64,000 nt of DNA from RYN-230 sp963713815 (GTDB lineage: Bacteria; Actinomycetota; Actinomycetes; Streptosporangiales; Streptosporangiaceae), in contig CAVQNH010000015.1 of the NCBI GenBank assembly GCA_963713815.1, positions 62,001-126,000 of the forward strand, written 5' to 3'. How positions within the stretch are numbered: the stretch's first letter is position 1; each line of letters opens with the position of its first letter. Positions 7,733 to 16,607 of the stretch are shown piece after piece. Below the pieces are notes generated by a model that was given only the letters and a program-made list of their open reading frames with translations, made no database searches and had not been told where the DNA came from. Position numbers and translations under genes: made by a program.

Positions 7733-8980
7733 TCACTCCGGCTTGGCGCCGAGGGTGGCCGGTGCCCCGTAGTTCCGGAGCACCTCCGGGACGGTCACCA
7801 CGCCCCGCTCGTCCTGGAAGTTCTCCATGATCGAGAGCAGCGAGCGGGCCGTCGCGCCGGTGCCGTTGAGGGTATGGGCGAAGTGCAGCTTGCCCTCGCG
7901 GCGGAACCGGATGTTCAGCCGCCGGGCCTGGTAGTCGGTGGTGTTCGAGCAGGAGGTGATCTCCCGGTAGCGCTGCTGGGCCGGGAACCACGCCTCGATG
8001 TCGTACTTCTTGGCCGCGGGTGCGCCGAGGTCTCCCACGGCAATGTTCATCACCCGGTACGGCAGCCCGAGGGCCTGCACGATCTCTTCCTCGTGCGCGA
8101 GCAGCTCCTCGTGGAACGTGGCCGACTGCTCGGGGGCGCAGTACACGTACATCTCCACCTTGTCGAACTGGTGGACCCGGAACATGCCCTTGGTGTCCTT
8201 GCCCGCCGCCCCGGCCTCGCGCCGGAAGTTCGTGCTGAACGCCGCGTACTTGGCGGGCAGCTGGTCCTCTTCCAGCCGCTCATCGGTGTGGATGCCCGCC
8301 AGTGCCACTTCCGAGGTCCCGGTCAGGTACAGGTTGTCCCGTTCCAGGTGGTAGAGGTTGGACTCCTCGGTGGGCAGGAACCCGGTGCCGTACATGGCGC
8401 GCTCGCCGACCAGCACCGGCGGCAGGACGGTCATGAAGCCCTTGCCGTTCAGCCGGTCGAGCACGAAGCGGTACAGGGCCATCTCGGTCTGGGCCACGTC
8501 ACCGAACCGGTAGGCGAACCGGGACCCGGACAGCCGGGCGCCGCGGGCCATGTCGATCCAGCCCGCCGGGCCGCCCAGATCGGTCGCGTCCCGGACCGGG
8601 AACGTGAACTGGGGCGGCTCCCCCCAGGTGCGCAGCACCACCGAGTCTTCCTCGGTCATCCCGTCCGCGGCGGTGGGGTGGGGAAGGTTGGGGATCCGGG
8701 CCAGCAGATCCTGCCGCTTCCGCTCGGCCTCGGCCAGGTCGGCCTCGGCGGCGTCGAGTTCCTTCCGGAGCTGCCGCAAATCGGCGAGTTCCTCCGGGCT
8801 GGGCTTAGCGCCCCGGGACGACCGCTTCTGCGCGGCGCGCAGGTTCTCGGCCCGTTCGGTCAGCCCGCGCCAGGTCTCGTCGGCGGCGAGCAGGGCATCG
8901 AAGTCGTCAGCGGCACCACGCCGGGCGAGCGCGGACCGGTAACGGTCTGGCTCCTGGCGGGCGGCCCTCAGGTCAATCAC
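7733..8980 (-). CDS. serS: Seryl-tRNA synthetase
   Basis: 415 residues, the normal length for bacterial SerRS. The enzyme charges tRNA(Ser), and tRNA(Sec) where present, with serine. The N-terminal half shows the long antiparallel coiled-coil arm (about residues 30-105, rich in Glu, Lys and Leu) that grips the tRNA long arm. The catalytic core has class II motif 2 (FRREAGAAGKDTKG followed by FRVHQF) and motif 3 (LNGTGATARSLLSIMEN). The start is set at GTG 8980 so that the protein begins MIDLRAAR, as in other SerRS; an upstream ATG at 9001 would add seven unrelated residues. It stands apart from its neighbours, as expected for a housekeeping gene. Confidence 0.95.
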   Translation of the reverse strand: MIDLRAARQEPDRYRSALARRGAADDFDALLAADETWRGLTERAENLRAAQKRSSRGAKPSPEELADLRQLRKELDAAEADLAEAERKRQDLLARIPNLPHPTAADGMTEEDSVVLRTWGEPPQFTFPVRDATDLGGPAGWIDMARGARLSGSRFAYRFGDVAQTEMALYRFVLDRLNGKGFMTVLPPVLVGERAMYGTGFLPTEESNLYHLERDNLYLTGTSEVALAGIHTDERLEEDQLPAKYAAFSTNFRREAGAAGKDTKGMFRVHQFDKVEMYVYCAPEQSATFHEELLAHEEEIVQALGLPYRVMNIAVGDLGAPAAKKYDIEAWFPAQQRYREITSCSNTTDYQARRLNIRFRREGKLHFAHTLNGTGATARSLLSIMENFQDERGVVTVPEVLRNYGAPATLGAKPE

Positions 8981-9019
8981 GTGCGCGATTCTATCGGGCA
9001 CACACGGCGATCCGGTGCG

Positions 9020-10216
9020 TCATGGGTCGAGGCAGACCAGGGCCCAGGGCTGGTCCCGTACCCGGGTCATGACCAGGGTGGCCCGGCGGGAGCCGGTCAG
9101 CTTCAGCTGGCGGTGCAGCTGGCCCACGTCGCCGGCCAGTCCCCGGCGGCGGATGTCCAGCGCACCGATGCCCAGGTCACGCAGCCGGGCGGGCAGCTGC
9201 TTCTGGTTCCACGGCCCGGAGTCGATGACCTGCAGGGTCCGGGCGAACGGGGTGCGCACCGGGGTGTCGGTGCACAGGAACGCGATCTGCTCATCGATCT
9301 TCCACGCGGCCAGCGGCCGGGCGAGCTCCTCGACCAGCCCGGCCCGGGTCACCGCGGGATTCGGGTCGAGGAGGAACGGGCCGGGCGGGGCCACCGGTAC
9401 CGGCGGGCCGGGCTGGGGGGTCAGGGTGTGCCCACCGGGCAGGAGGGTCGCCCGGGTCGCGGGGCCGGCCAGGGACGGTGACCAGGCCACCGCCTCCTTC
9501 AGGTCCCGTCCGACCGCGACGAACTCCACTTCCCAGCCGCCGGGCACCGCGTCCCTCGCGATGCCCGGCGCCGCCTTGATGCCCACCGCGGGAACCCGCC
9601 CGGCCAGGTCCAGGCACCAGGCCAGCGGCGGTTCGCTGGCGCCGGGGCCCAGGCGCCGCTGGCCCGGGCTGCGGCCCGCCCGGCGGCCCGCGCTGCCGTC
9701 CGTGCGGCGGGCCGGGTCGATGAACACCGCGTCCACCCCGGCCAGGTCCGCCTCACGGACATCCCCCTGGGCCGTCCGCACCGAGCCGTCCACGCCGTAG
9801 GCCGCCGCGTTCAGCATGGCCATCCGCAGGTGCAGCGGGTCCCGGTCCACGGCCCGGACCTGATGTTCCCCGGCCAGGGCGGCGAGGTCACCGCCGATGC
9901 CGCAGCACAGGTCGGCCAGGGTGCCGTGCCCGGCGAACCGGGCCCGCCGGTGCCGGGCCACCACCTCGGCGGAAGCCTGCTCCAGGCCGGCCCGGGTGAA
10001 GAACATGTCCATGGCCCGGCTGAACTTGGCCCGGGCCGCGAGCCGGAGCTCATGCTGGGCCAGGGCCGCCGCCACCAGCCCGGCCGGGTAGGTCTCGCGC
10101 AGCCGGGTGCCCAGCGCCAGCGCGGTGTCCGGGGTGACGTCCTGGTCGCGCAGGGAGGCCAGCAGTTCGGCGCCGGGGCCGCTGAGCAGCGCATCCAGAT
10201 CCGCCGCCGGGGTCAT
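9020..10216 (-). CDS. Class I SAM-dependent methyltransferase with THUMP-like C-terminus
   Basis: 398 residues. A helical N-terminal region precedes a Rossmann methyltransferase core with motif I DLCCGIGGDLAAL around residue 100 and an acidic motif II loop (AVDRDPLHLRMA). The putative catalytic region is VDAVFIDPARR. The C-terminal 70 residues (ALDIRRRGLAGDVGQLHRQL) match the THUMP-like domain found in this actinobacterial family. Together these suggest an RNA, probably rRNA or tRNA, methyltransferase. The target base is unknown. Its ATG overlaps the stop of the upstream transporter gene as ATGA, so the two are co-translated. Confidence 0.82.
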   Translation of the reverse strand: MTPAADLDALLSGPGAELLASLRDQDVTPDTALALGTRLRETYPAGLVAAALAQHELRLAARAKFSRAMDMFFTRAGLEQASAEVVARHRRARFAGHGTLADLCCGIGGDLAALAGEHQVRAVDRDPLHLRMAMLNAAAYGVDGSVRTAQGDVREADLAGVDAVFIDPARRTDGSAGRRAGRSPGQRRLGPGASEPPLAWCLDLAGRVPAVGIKAAPGIARDAVPGGWEVEFVAVGRDLKEAVAWSPSLAGPATRATLLPGGHTLTPQPGPPVPVAPPGPFLLDPNPAVTRAGLVEELARPLAAWKIDEQIAFLCTDTPVRTPFARTLQVIDSGPWNQKQLPARLRDLGIGALDIRRRGLAGDVGQLHRQLKLTGSRRATLVMTRVRDQPWALVCLDP

Positions 10217-11277
10217 GGGGTGGCCGGGCTGCGCGGCGGGCCGGTCGCCCCGGGCTCGCGGGGATCCCCGTCCGCCGCAGGCTCGTCACGGCGCTCACCG
10301 CCGGGGTCCCCGCCGGCCATACGCTCACCACCGGCCACACGCTCACCACGCTCACCACTGGCCGCGTGCTCAACGCCGGCCACACGCTCACCGCCAGCCA
10401 TACCCTCACCGCCGGCGCCGGCTGGCTGGCCGGACCTCGTGGCCAGCACGGAGCCCGCCAGGATCAGGCCGAAGGCCGCGATGATCTCCGGGGTGAGCGG
10501 CTCGCCGAGCACCCCCACCCCGAGGGCCACGGCCACGGCGGGGTTCACGTACGTGATGACCGTGGCCCGGGCCGGGCCGACTTCGGCGATCAGCTGGAAG
10601 AAGAGCACGAACGCGAGGGCCGTGCAGACCAGCGCCAGCCCGGCCAGGCTGGCCAGCACGGCCGCGGACGGGACGGCCCGTGGCCAGGTCAGGGCGGCGG
10701 CGGGCGCGTAAACGACGGCCGCGAACCCCAGGCAGACTGCGGTCACCGCGAGGCCGGGCAGGTCGGCGAGCTTGCGGCTGGCGATCAGCGGCCCGGTGGC
10801 GTATCCCACCGCGGTGAGCATGACCAGGGCGATCGACCCCAGGTCACCGTGCACCGCGCCCGGCCCGGCGAGCAGCGCTACCCCGGCCAGCCCGCCGAGC
10901 AGGCCGGTCCAGCGCAGTGGCGTGAGCCGCTCCCCGCTCCCGGTGAGCCGGGCCAGGGCCACCCCGATGATCGGCACGGACGCGATCAGCAGGCCGCTCA
11001 TCGAGCTGGACAGCCGTTTCTCCGCAGCGGTCAGGAACAGCCACGGCAGGATGATCTCCACGCAGGCGAACACGGCCAGCCAGCGCCAGTGCCCGCGCAG
11101 CGACCGGAGCTGGCCGCGCTGCAGGGCGATGGGCAGCAGCACCACGGCGCCGCCGGCCACCCGCGCGAAGACCAGGACGGGAACCGAGACGCCGCCGTCC
11201 GCGACCTTGATGAGCAGATAGGGCACGCCCCAGATCAGGCTCATCGCCGTGAAGAGAATCCAGCCCCGGCGGCTCAC
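10213..11277 (-). CDS. EamA/DMT-family transporter with repetitive tail
   Basis: 354 residues. About ten transmembrane helices in two EamA repeats fill residues 1-285, with the conserved LIWGVPYLLIKVA near the N-terminus and GEPLTPEIIAAFGLIL at the end of repeat two. Relatives export small metabolites or amino acids; the substrate here cannot be told. The last 70 residues form a hydrophilic tail built of imperfect GGERVAG/GGERMAGG repeats that ordinary DMT proteins lack. The DNA repeat behind it lies at 10316-10413. The gene is translationally coupled to the methyltransferase. Confidence 0.87.
   Translation of the reverse strand: MSRRGWILFTAMSLIWGVPYLLIKVADGGVSVPVLVFARVAGGAVVLLPIALQRGQLRSLRGHWRWLAVFACVEIILPWLFLTAAEKRLSSSMSGLLIASVPIIGVALARLTGSGERLTPLRWTGLLGGLAGVALLAGPGAVHGDLGSIALVMLTAVGYATGPLIASRKLADLPGLAVTAVCLGFAAVVYAPAAALTWPRAVPSAAVLASLAGLALVCTALAFVLFFQLIAEVGPARATVITYVNPAVAVALGVGVLGEPLTPEIIAAFGLILAGSVLATRSGQPAGAGGEGMAGGERVAGVEHAASGERGERVAGGERMAGGDPGGERRDEPAADGDPREPGATGPPRSPATP
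10316..10413. repeat. Imperfect short tandem repeats in the transporter tail
   Basis: Repeated units resembling CACGCTCACCACCGGC, 15-18 bp long, recur about six times with substitutions and small indels. They encode the Gly-Glu-Arg-rich C-terminal tail of the EamA transporter. Confidence 0.8.
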
Positions 11278-11325
11278 TCGCGTACCTCCCGAAGTCCCGG
11301 TGGCAGGTTACCCGGAGATGCCGGA

Positions 11326-11595
11326 TCAGCCCGGAACGCCACGACTACCCGGAGAAGACGCAGAACCGGGAGGCGCTGAGCCGGAGGGTCCCGGACCGGC
11401 GCCGCCGGCCCCCCCGGTGGGACGCGGCCTGTGCGGCCCGTGTCCCTGCCGCGAGGTGCGGATTAATCGTCGCAGGGCGTCCCGGCGCTGGGCCGGGGAC
11501 AGCCCGGGACGCAGGTAGATGACCGGCCGCCGGCCGCCGCTGCGGACCGGTTTGTGAAGGCCCTGCGGCAGGTCTGCGTAGCGGATCTTGATCAC
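11326..11595 (-). CDS. Small basic protein, conserved hypothetical
   Basis: 89 residues. The first 55 (MIKIRYADLPQGLHKPVRSG, then VYLRPGLSPAQRRDALRRL in outline) look like a conserved small actinobacterial protein I have seen without a known function. The rest is a Gly/Pro/Ser-rich low-complexity tail. GTG 11595 begins the conserved part with GAGG about 9 bases upstream. It could be a small nucleic-acid-binding protein given its many Arg residues, but that is speculation. Confidence 0.6.
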   Translation of the reverse strand: MIKIRYADLPQGLHKPVRSGGRRPVIYLRPGLSPAQRRDALRRLIRTSRQGHGPHRPRPTGGAGGAGPGPSGSAPPGSASSPGSRGVPG

Positions 11596-11828
11596 TGGCG
11601 GAGCCTCGTGCCGTGCGTGCTGTCGGGGTTCGCCCGTCCCCCACCTGGGAACAGACTGTGATCACGCTATCACGCAGAAGAATCGTGATTCCGGTGAAAC
11701 ATGCGGCGAATAGCCCGCAACCCGGACCGGCACCGGTCACTCAGCACCGGGCACTCAGCGGTGGTCAGCAGCTCAGGCCCCGGTCAGGGCGGCGGCATCA
11801 ACCCCGCATATCCGGCTACGCTCGGGCC

Positions 11829-13775
11829 ATGCAGATCCCGGAGGGAAGCCCGGCCGGCCTGGCCACCGCCGGGCGGATGTCCCCCGCGTCCGGCGACGTC
11901 CCCGCGGGGCCCGCCAGGCTGCGGCTGCCGTGGGCCCTGCTGGCCGCCGCGGCGGGCGGGGTGGCCCTGGCGGTCGCGTTCCCGCCGGCCGGCCTCTGGC
12001 CGCTGGCCGCCGTCGGCCCGGCCCTGCTGGTGATAGCCCTGTACCGCCAGGGGCTGCGGGCGTCGTTCGTCATCGGGCTGGTCTTCGGGATCGCGTTCTT
12101 CGTGCCGCTGCTGTCCTGGCTGGTCAACGTGGCCTGGTACGCGTGGGCCGCGCTGGCCATCGCCGAGGCGGTGATCTTCGGGGTGCTCGCGGTGGGGCAG
12201 CGGCTGCTGCTCCGGCTGCCGGGCTGGCCGCTGGCGGTGGGCGGCTGGTGGGTAGCCGCCGAGGCCATGCGGGCCCGCTGGCCCTACGCCTTCCCGTGGG
12301 GCCGCCTGGCGATGAGCCAGGCGGGCGCGCCCACCGCGGGCTGGGCCGCGATCGGCGGCCCCCCTCTGCTGTCCTTCCTGGTCGCCGTGACCGGCGCGAT
12401 GCTGGCCTGGCTGGTCCTGTCGGCCCTGCACGACCGGCGCCGCCTCATCGCGGTGGCGGCCGCCACCGCGGCCACGGCCGGGATCGCCCTGGCGGGCACG
12501 CTGCTCCCGGTGGACGGGAGCGGGACCGCGCCGCGCAGCGCGACGGTAGCCGCCGTGCAGGGTGATGTCCCGCACGCCCGGTCCCTGACGGGCCTGCTCC
12601 GGGCGAGCACGGTGACCGAGAACCATGCGGCCGCCACCCGGGCCCTGGCCGCGCAGGTCGCCGCCGGCGCCCGTCCCGCACCGGACATGGTGATCTGGCC
12701 GGAGAACTCGACCGACCTGGACCCTGCCGAGTACCCGGCGATCTACGCGACGATCGCCACCGCGGTCGCCGCCATCGACCGGCCGGTCCTGGTCGGGGCG
12801 CTGCTGCAGAATCCGCTGCGCAACACGGGCCAGCTGTGGCAGCCCCGCCGCGGCCCGGTGGCGGTCTACGTGAAACGCCAGCTGGTCCCGTTCGGCGAGT
12901 ACATCCCGTTCCGCAGCCTGCTCGCGCACGTCACGTCGCTGGTCAACCTGCAGCCGGTCAACTTCACCCCCGGCCACCGTGCGGTGGTGTTCCGCCAGGG
13001 CGCGATCCGGCTGGGCGACGTGATCTGCTACGAGATCGGCTTCGACGGCCTGGTGCGGTCCGAGGTGACCGCAGGCGCCAACCTGCTCGCGGTGCAGTCC
13101 AACGACGCCACGTTCGAGGTGGACGGGCAGTCCGGCGAGTCCGCCCAGCAGGTGGCTATGGCCCGGATCCAGGCGATCACGTCGGACCGCGCGATCGTGT
13201 ACGCCTCCACTACCGGGGAGAGCGCCATCATCGGCCCGGACGGCACCGTGCTGGCCCGCACCGGACTGTGGCAGCGGGCGGTGCTGGACGAGCGGGTCCC
13301 GCTGCGCAGCGGCCTGACTCTCGCCGACCGGCTGGCCGGCTGGCCGGAGGCGGTGCTCACGGCACTGACCATCCTGGCCCTGGCCTGGGCCATCGTCCGC
13401 GCGGTGGCCGAGAGGCGCCGGCGCGGCACGCCGGGCACCACGCGCGGCACCACAGAAGAGCACCACTGGTGCCACTACGTAACGCGCGCATCACGGATGG
13501 GGCCGGGCGGACCCGGCGCAACCGGGTGGGCCGACAATAGAAGGCATGGCAGTGTGGCGGGCCTTCGCCAAGCCTCCCCGGTACGCGGCGCTGGCGGCAG
13601 GCGCGCTGCCGACGCTGGCGTTCCCGCAGCTCAACCTGGAATTCCTCGGCTGGTGCGGGCTGGTGCCGGCCATCCTCATCGTCCGCGCCGCGCCGTCGGC
13701 CCGGGAGGCCGCGGTGCGCGGCTGGTGGCTGGGCGCGGGCTTCTTCCTGGCCGCCCTGTACTGGCTGACCCCTAA
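11829..13775 (+). CDS. lnt: Apolipoprotein N-acyltransferase, first copy; 3' end uncertain
   Basis: Integral membrane enzyme that adds the third acyl chain to the N-terminal Cys of lipoproteins. About eight hydrophobic helices occupy residues 35-230. The nitrilase-like periplasmic domain follows with the Glu (VIWPENST), Lys (VYVKRQLVPFGEYIP) and Cys (LGDVICYEIGF) triad intact, then a last helix near residue 530 and an Arg-rich end. The frame does not stop there but runs on to 13775, 230 bases into the next lnt gene in another frame. That extension (after about residue 545) looks non-native, so a lost stop or small indel near 13440-13540 is likely. ATG 11829 is chosen because the upstream part of the open frame is not protein-like. 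Confidence 0.85.
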   Translation: MQIPEGSPAGLATAGRMSPASGDVPAGPARLRLPWALLAAAAGGVALAVAFPPAGLWPLAAVGPALLVIALYRQGLRASFVIGLVFGIAFFVPLLSWLVNVAWYAWAALAIAEAVIFGVLAVGQRLLLRLPGWPLAVGGWWVAAEAMRARWPYAFPWGRLAMSQAGAPTAGWAAIGGPPLLSFLVAVTGAMLAWLVLSALHDRRRLIAVAAATAATAGIALAGTLLPVDGSGTAPRSATVAAVQGDVPHARSLTGLLRASTVTENHAAATRALAAQVAAGARPAPDMVIWPENSTDLDPAEYPAIYATIATAVAAIDRPVLVGALLQNPLRNTGQLWQPRRGPVAVYVKRQLVPFGEYIPFRSLLAHVTSLVNLQPVNFTPGHRAVVFRQGAIRLGDVICYEIGFDGLVRSEVTAGANLLAVQSNDATFEVDGQSGESAQQVAMARIQAITSDRAIVYASTTGESAIIGPDGTVLARTGLWQRAVLDERVPLRSGLTLADRLAGWPEAVLTALTILALAWAIVRAVAERRRRGTPGTTRGTTEEHHWCHYVTRASRMGPGGPGATGWADNRRHGSVAGLRQASPVRGAGGRRAADAGVPAAQPGIPRLVRAGAGHPHRPRRAVGPGGRGARLVAGRGLLPGRPVLADP

Positions 13776-15145
13776 TATCGGCCCGGCGCTGCTGCTGGTG
13801 GCGGTGGTGTTCGGGCTCCTGTGGACCGGGTTCGGGGTGGCCGCCTGGGCCTTGCTGCGCTCCCCGCTGCGGCCCGCCCGTGCGGCCGCGGCGCTCGCCG
13901 TGCTCCCCGCCTACTGGGTGTTCACCGAGTGGGCCCGGTCCTGGCAGGGATTCGGCGGCCCGTGGGATGTGCTGGGCGCCAGCCAGTGGCAGCATCCCGC
14001 CGTGCTGGCCCTGGCCGCGGTGGGCGGCGTCTGGCTGATCAGTTTCGCCCTGGTCGCGGCGAACACGGGCATCGCGATCCTGCTGCTGGCCCGGGGGATG
14101 GCGGTGCGGGCCGCGGGAGCCGCCGGGGTCGCCCTGGCGCTGGGCGCGGGACCGGTGGCGTTCGCGCTCACCGCGGCCGTCCCCGCCGGTCCGGCACGTC
14201 CGGGTGGCACTGGTCCAGCCAGGGACTACGGACAGCAGCAGCAATCAGCGGGTGGACGCGAGCCTGCGGCTGTCCGCCGGGCTCGGCCCCGCCCGGCCGG
14301 ACCTGATCGTCTGGGGGGAGAGCAGCGTCGGTACCGACATCGACCGCCAGCCGGTGCTCTACCGGCAGATCAGGCGGCTGGCCGCGGGCACCGGCGCCCA
14401 GGTGCTGGTGAACCAGGACGCCTCCCTGCCGGACGGCGCGCGGTCCAAGGTGGCGCTGCTGATCGGGCCGCACGGCATCGCGGGCTCGTACACCAAGACG
14501 CGGCTGGTCCCGTTCGGTGAGTACATCCCGCTGCGGGGCGCGCTCGGCTGGATCGCCGGGATCAGCCAGGCCGCCGCGAGCAACATGGTCCCCGGCGACG
14601 GTGCCCACCTCGTCCACGCCACCGACCGGCTCGGCCGGCCGCTGCCGCTCGGCGTGCTGATCTGCTTCGAATCCGCCTTCCCCGACATGTCCCGGGTCAA
14701 CACGGACCGGGGCGCCCAGCTCATCGTGTACCAGACCTCCGATTCGACGTTCCAGCGGAGCTGGGCGCCCGCCCAGCACGCGGCGCTGAGCGCGGTGCGG
14801 GCCGCGGAAACCGGCCGGCCCGTGGTGCAGGCCGCGCTGACCGGGGACTCCGTGGCGTTCGACGCGCGCGGGCGGCTGCTGGCCCTGATGACCGCCAGCC
14901 AGCGGGGCGTGACCGTGGTCCGCCTGGGACTGCCCCCGGCGGGCGCGCGGACCCTGTACGACCGGCTCGGCGACTACGTGCCCTGGGTCGCGACCGGCAT
15001 CGTGCTCGTGGCCGCTATCACCGGTTTTCAGATAGTTCGCCGGGCTGGCGGCGGACGGGTACCGTGGGACGGCAACCCACGGCGTGCCCGATCCGTCTCA
15101 ACAGTGGGTGCTTCGCCCGGAACCAGCGGGGAAAGCCAGGAGTAG
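13546..15145 (+). CDS. lnt: Apolipoprotein N-acyltransferase, second copy, frameshifted near 14195
   Basis: Second Lnt paralogue placed directly after the first. The membrane half (about residues 10-220) is read from ATG 13546. The nitrilase half is read one base out of register and runs to 15145. The switch falls around 14185-14205, just before RVALVQPGTTD; one extra base there would explain it. The Glu (LIVWGESSVG), Lys (YTKTRLVPFGEYIP) and Cys (LGVLICFESAFPD) residues are all conserved, and a terminal helix and basic tail are present. Two Lnt enzymes are known in some actinobacteria, where they may favour different lipids or lipoproteins. If the frameshift is real the second copy is dead. 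Confidence 0.82.
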
Positions 15146-15187
15146 GCCAGCACTAGCAGCGAGTGGTCAGCAACAGGAGGATGCGCA

Positions 15188-16525
15188 GTGCGGCAGAGCG
15201 ATAGGGCGGACGTCCGGCACGCCGGGGCGGCCCGCCAGGTCAGGAGCGCAAGACTGGGCCGCTGGGCCGCGATCACCGCCGTCACCGGCGCCGCGGGCCT
15301 GCTGATCGCGGCCTGCTCCAGTGGGTCACCGGCCCCTAGCACGCCTGCCGCTTCGCACAGCGCAGCCAAGGCCTCCGCCGCCGCGGCCCGGGCGCAGCTG
15401 CACATCAGCCCGGGCGACGGGCACAGCCACGTGAACCCCAGCAAGGGGATCGAGGTCACCTCGGCCAGCGGAAAGATCCAGAGCGTCTCCGTGACCTCCG
15501 GGCACCAGACGGTGAGCGGCTCCTTCAACGGCGCGCACACGGTCTGGCGGAACCAGTGGACGCTGCAGCCATCCCGGAACTATCACGTGCAGGCCACGGC
15601 GATCAACTCGTCCGGGACGAAGGTCACCTCGACGAGCAGCTTCCGCACTCTTACCCCCGCGGCCTCCGACACCGCCATGATCTTCGAGGGCTACAAGCAG
15701 TCCTACGGCGTGGGGATACCCATCCGCATCACGTTCAGCTCCCCGGTGATCAACAAGGCCGCGGTGGAGAAGTCGCTCGAGGTGAGCAGCTCCAAGCCGG
15801 TGACCGGGGCCTGGTACTGGGACGGCAACCAGACGCTGTACTTCCGCACCATGAACTACTGGCCCGCGAACACCACGGTCTCGTTCAACGGGCACCTGGC
15901 CGGGGTGGAGGCCGCTCCCGGCGTCTTCTTCACCGCCGACCTCACCCAGACCTTCGACATCGGGCCCTCGCTGGTCGTGGTGGCCAGCACCAAGACCCAC
16001 TACCTGAACGTCTTCTACAAGGGCAAGCTGTGGGGTCACTGGCCGATCAGCACCGGGCGGCCCGGCCTGGACACCGTGGACGGCACGTACATCACGCTGG
16101 AGAAGGGCAACCCGGTGCGGATGGTCGGCAACGGGTACAACGAGCTGGTCAACGACGCGGTGCGGTTCACCTACAGCGGCGACTACCTGCACTCGGCGCC
16201 CTGGTCGGTGGGCGAGCAGGGGTTCACCAACGTCAGCCACGGCTGCGTGAACCTGTCCCCGCAGCACGCGACGATGTACTACAACCTCGCCACGCCCGGG
16301 GACCCGGTGACGGTCACCGGCAGCCCGTCCACCGGCAAGTGGGATGACGGTTTCACCGTGTGGTTCCTCACCTGGAAGCAGCTGCTGAAGGGCAGTGCGC
16401 TGGGCGAGGCGGTGCAGGTGACGCCATCGGGTAGCACGTTCGTCAGCCCGTCGTCGGTGACGCAGACGCCGGACACCGCCCGGCTGGCCGGCGCCAAGCC
16501 GGACAACTACGCGGCCCAGTCCTAG
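15188..16525 (+). CDS. L,D-transpeptidase lipoprotein
   Basis: 445 residues. After a basic N-terminus and a hydrophobic stretch there is a lipobox (LIAACSS) with Cys at about residue 43, so the protein is a lipoprotein facing the wall. An Ala/Ser-rich linker leads to two Ig-like domains (about residues 75-275), then the YkuD catalytic domain with SHGCVNLS; the nucleophile is Cys353. This is the layout of mycobacterial Ldt enzymes that make 3-3 peptidoglycan cross-links. AGGAGG lies 7 bases before GTG 15188, which sets the start. Its position after two lnt genes is suggestive, because lipoproteins are Lnt substrates. Confidence 0.92.
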   Translation: MRQSDRADVRHAGAARQVRSARLGRWAAITAVTGAAGLLIAACSSGSPAPSTPAASHSAAKASAAAARAQLHISPGDGHSHVNPSKGIEVTSASGKIQSVSVTSGHQTVSGSFNGAHTVWRNQWTLQPSRNYHVQATAINSSGTKVTSTSSFRTLTPAASDTAMIFEGYKQSYGVGIPIRITFSSPVINKAAVEKSLEVSSSKPVTGAWYWDGNQTLYFRTMNYWPANTTVSFNGHLAGVEAAPGVFFTADLTQTFDIGPSLVVVASTKTHYLNVFYKGKLWGHWPISTGRPGLDTVDGTYITLEKGNPVRMVGNGYNELVNDAVRFTYSGDYLHSAPWSVGEQGFTNVSHGCVNLSPQHATMYYNLATPGDPVTVTGSPSTGKWDDGFTVWFLTWKQLLKGSALGEAVQVTPSGSTFVSPSSVTQTPDTARLAGAKPDNYAAQS

Positions 16526-16607
16526 CCAGCCAGTCCTGCCAGCGTCCTGGCCAGCCCAGTCCCAATCAGCCCAGTCCTGGCCAGCAGCGTCCTAGCGGCG
16601 CCGTGCA

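Noticed and set aside
11784..13475. 563-codon minus-strand frame opposite the first lnt gene
   Set aside because: The translation is low-complexity and the plus strand encodes a complete Lnt with all catalytic residues.
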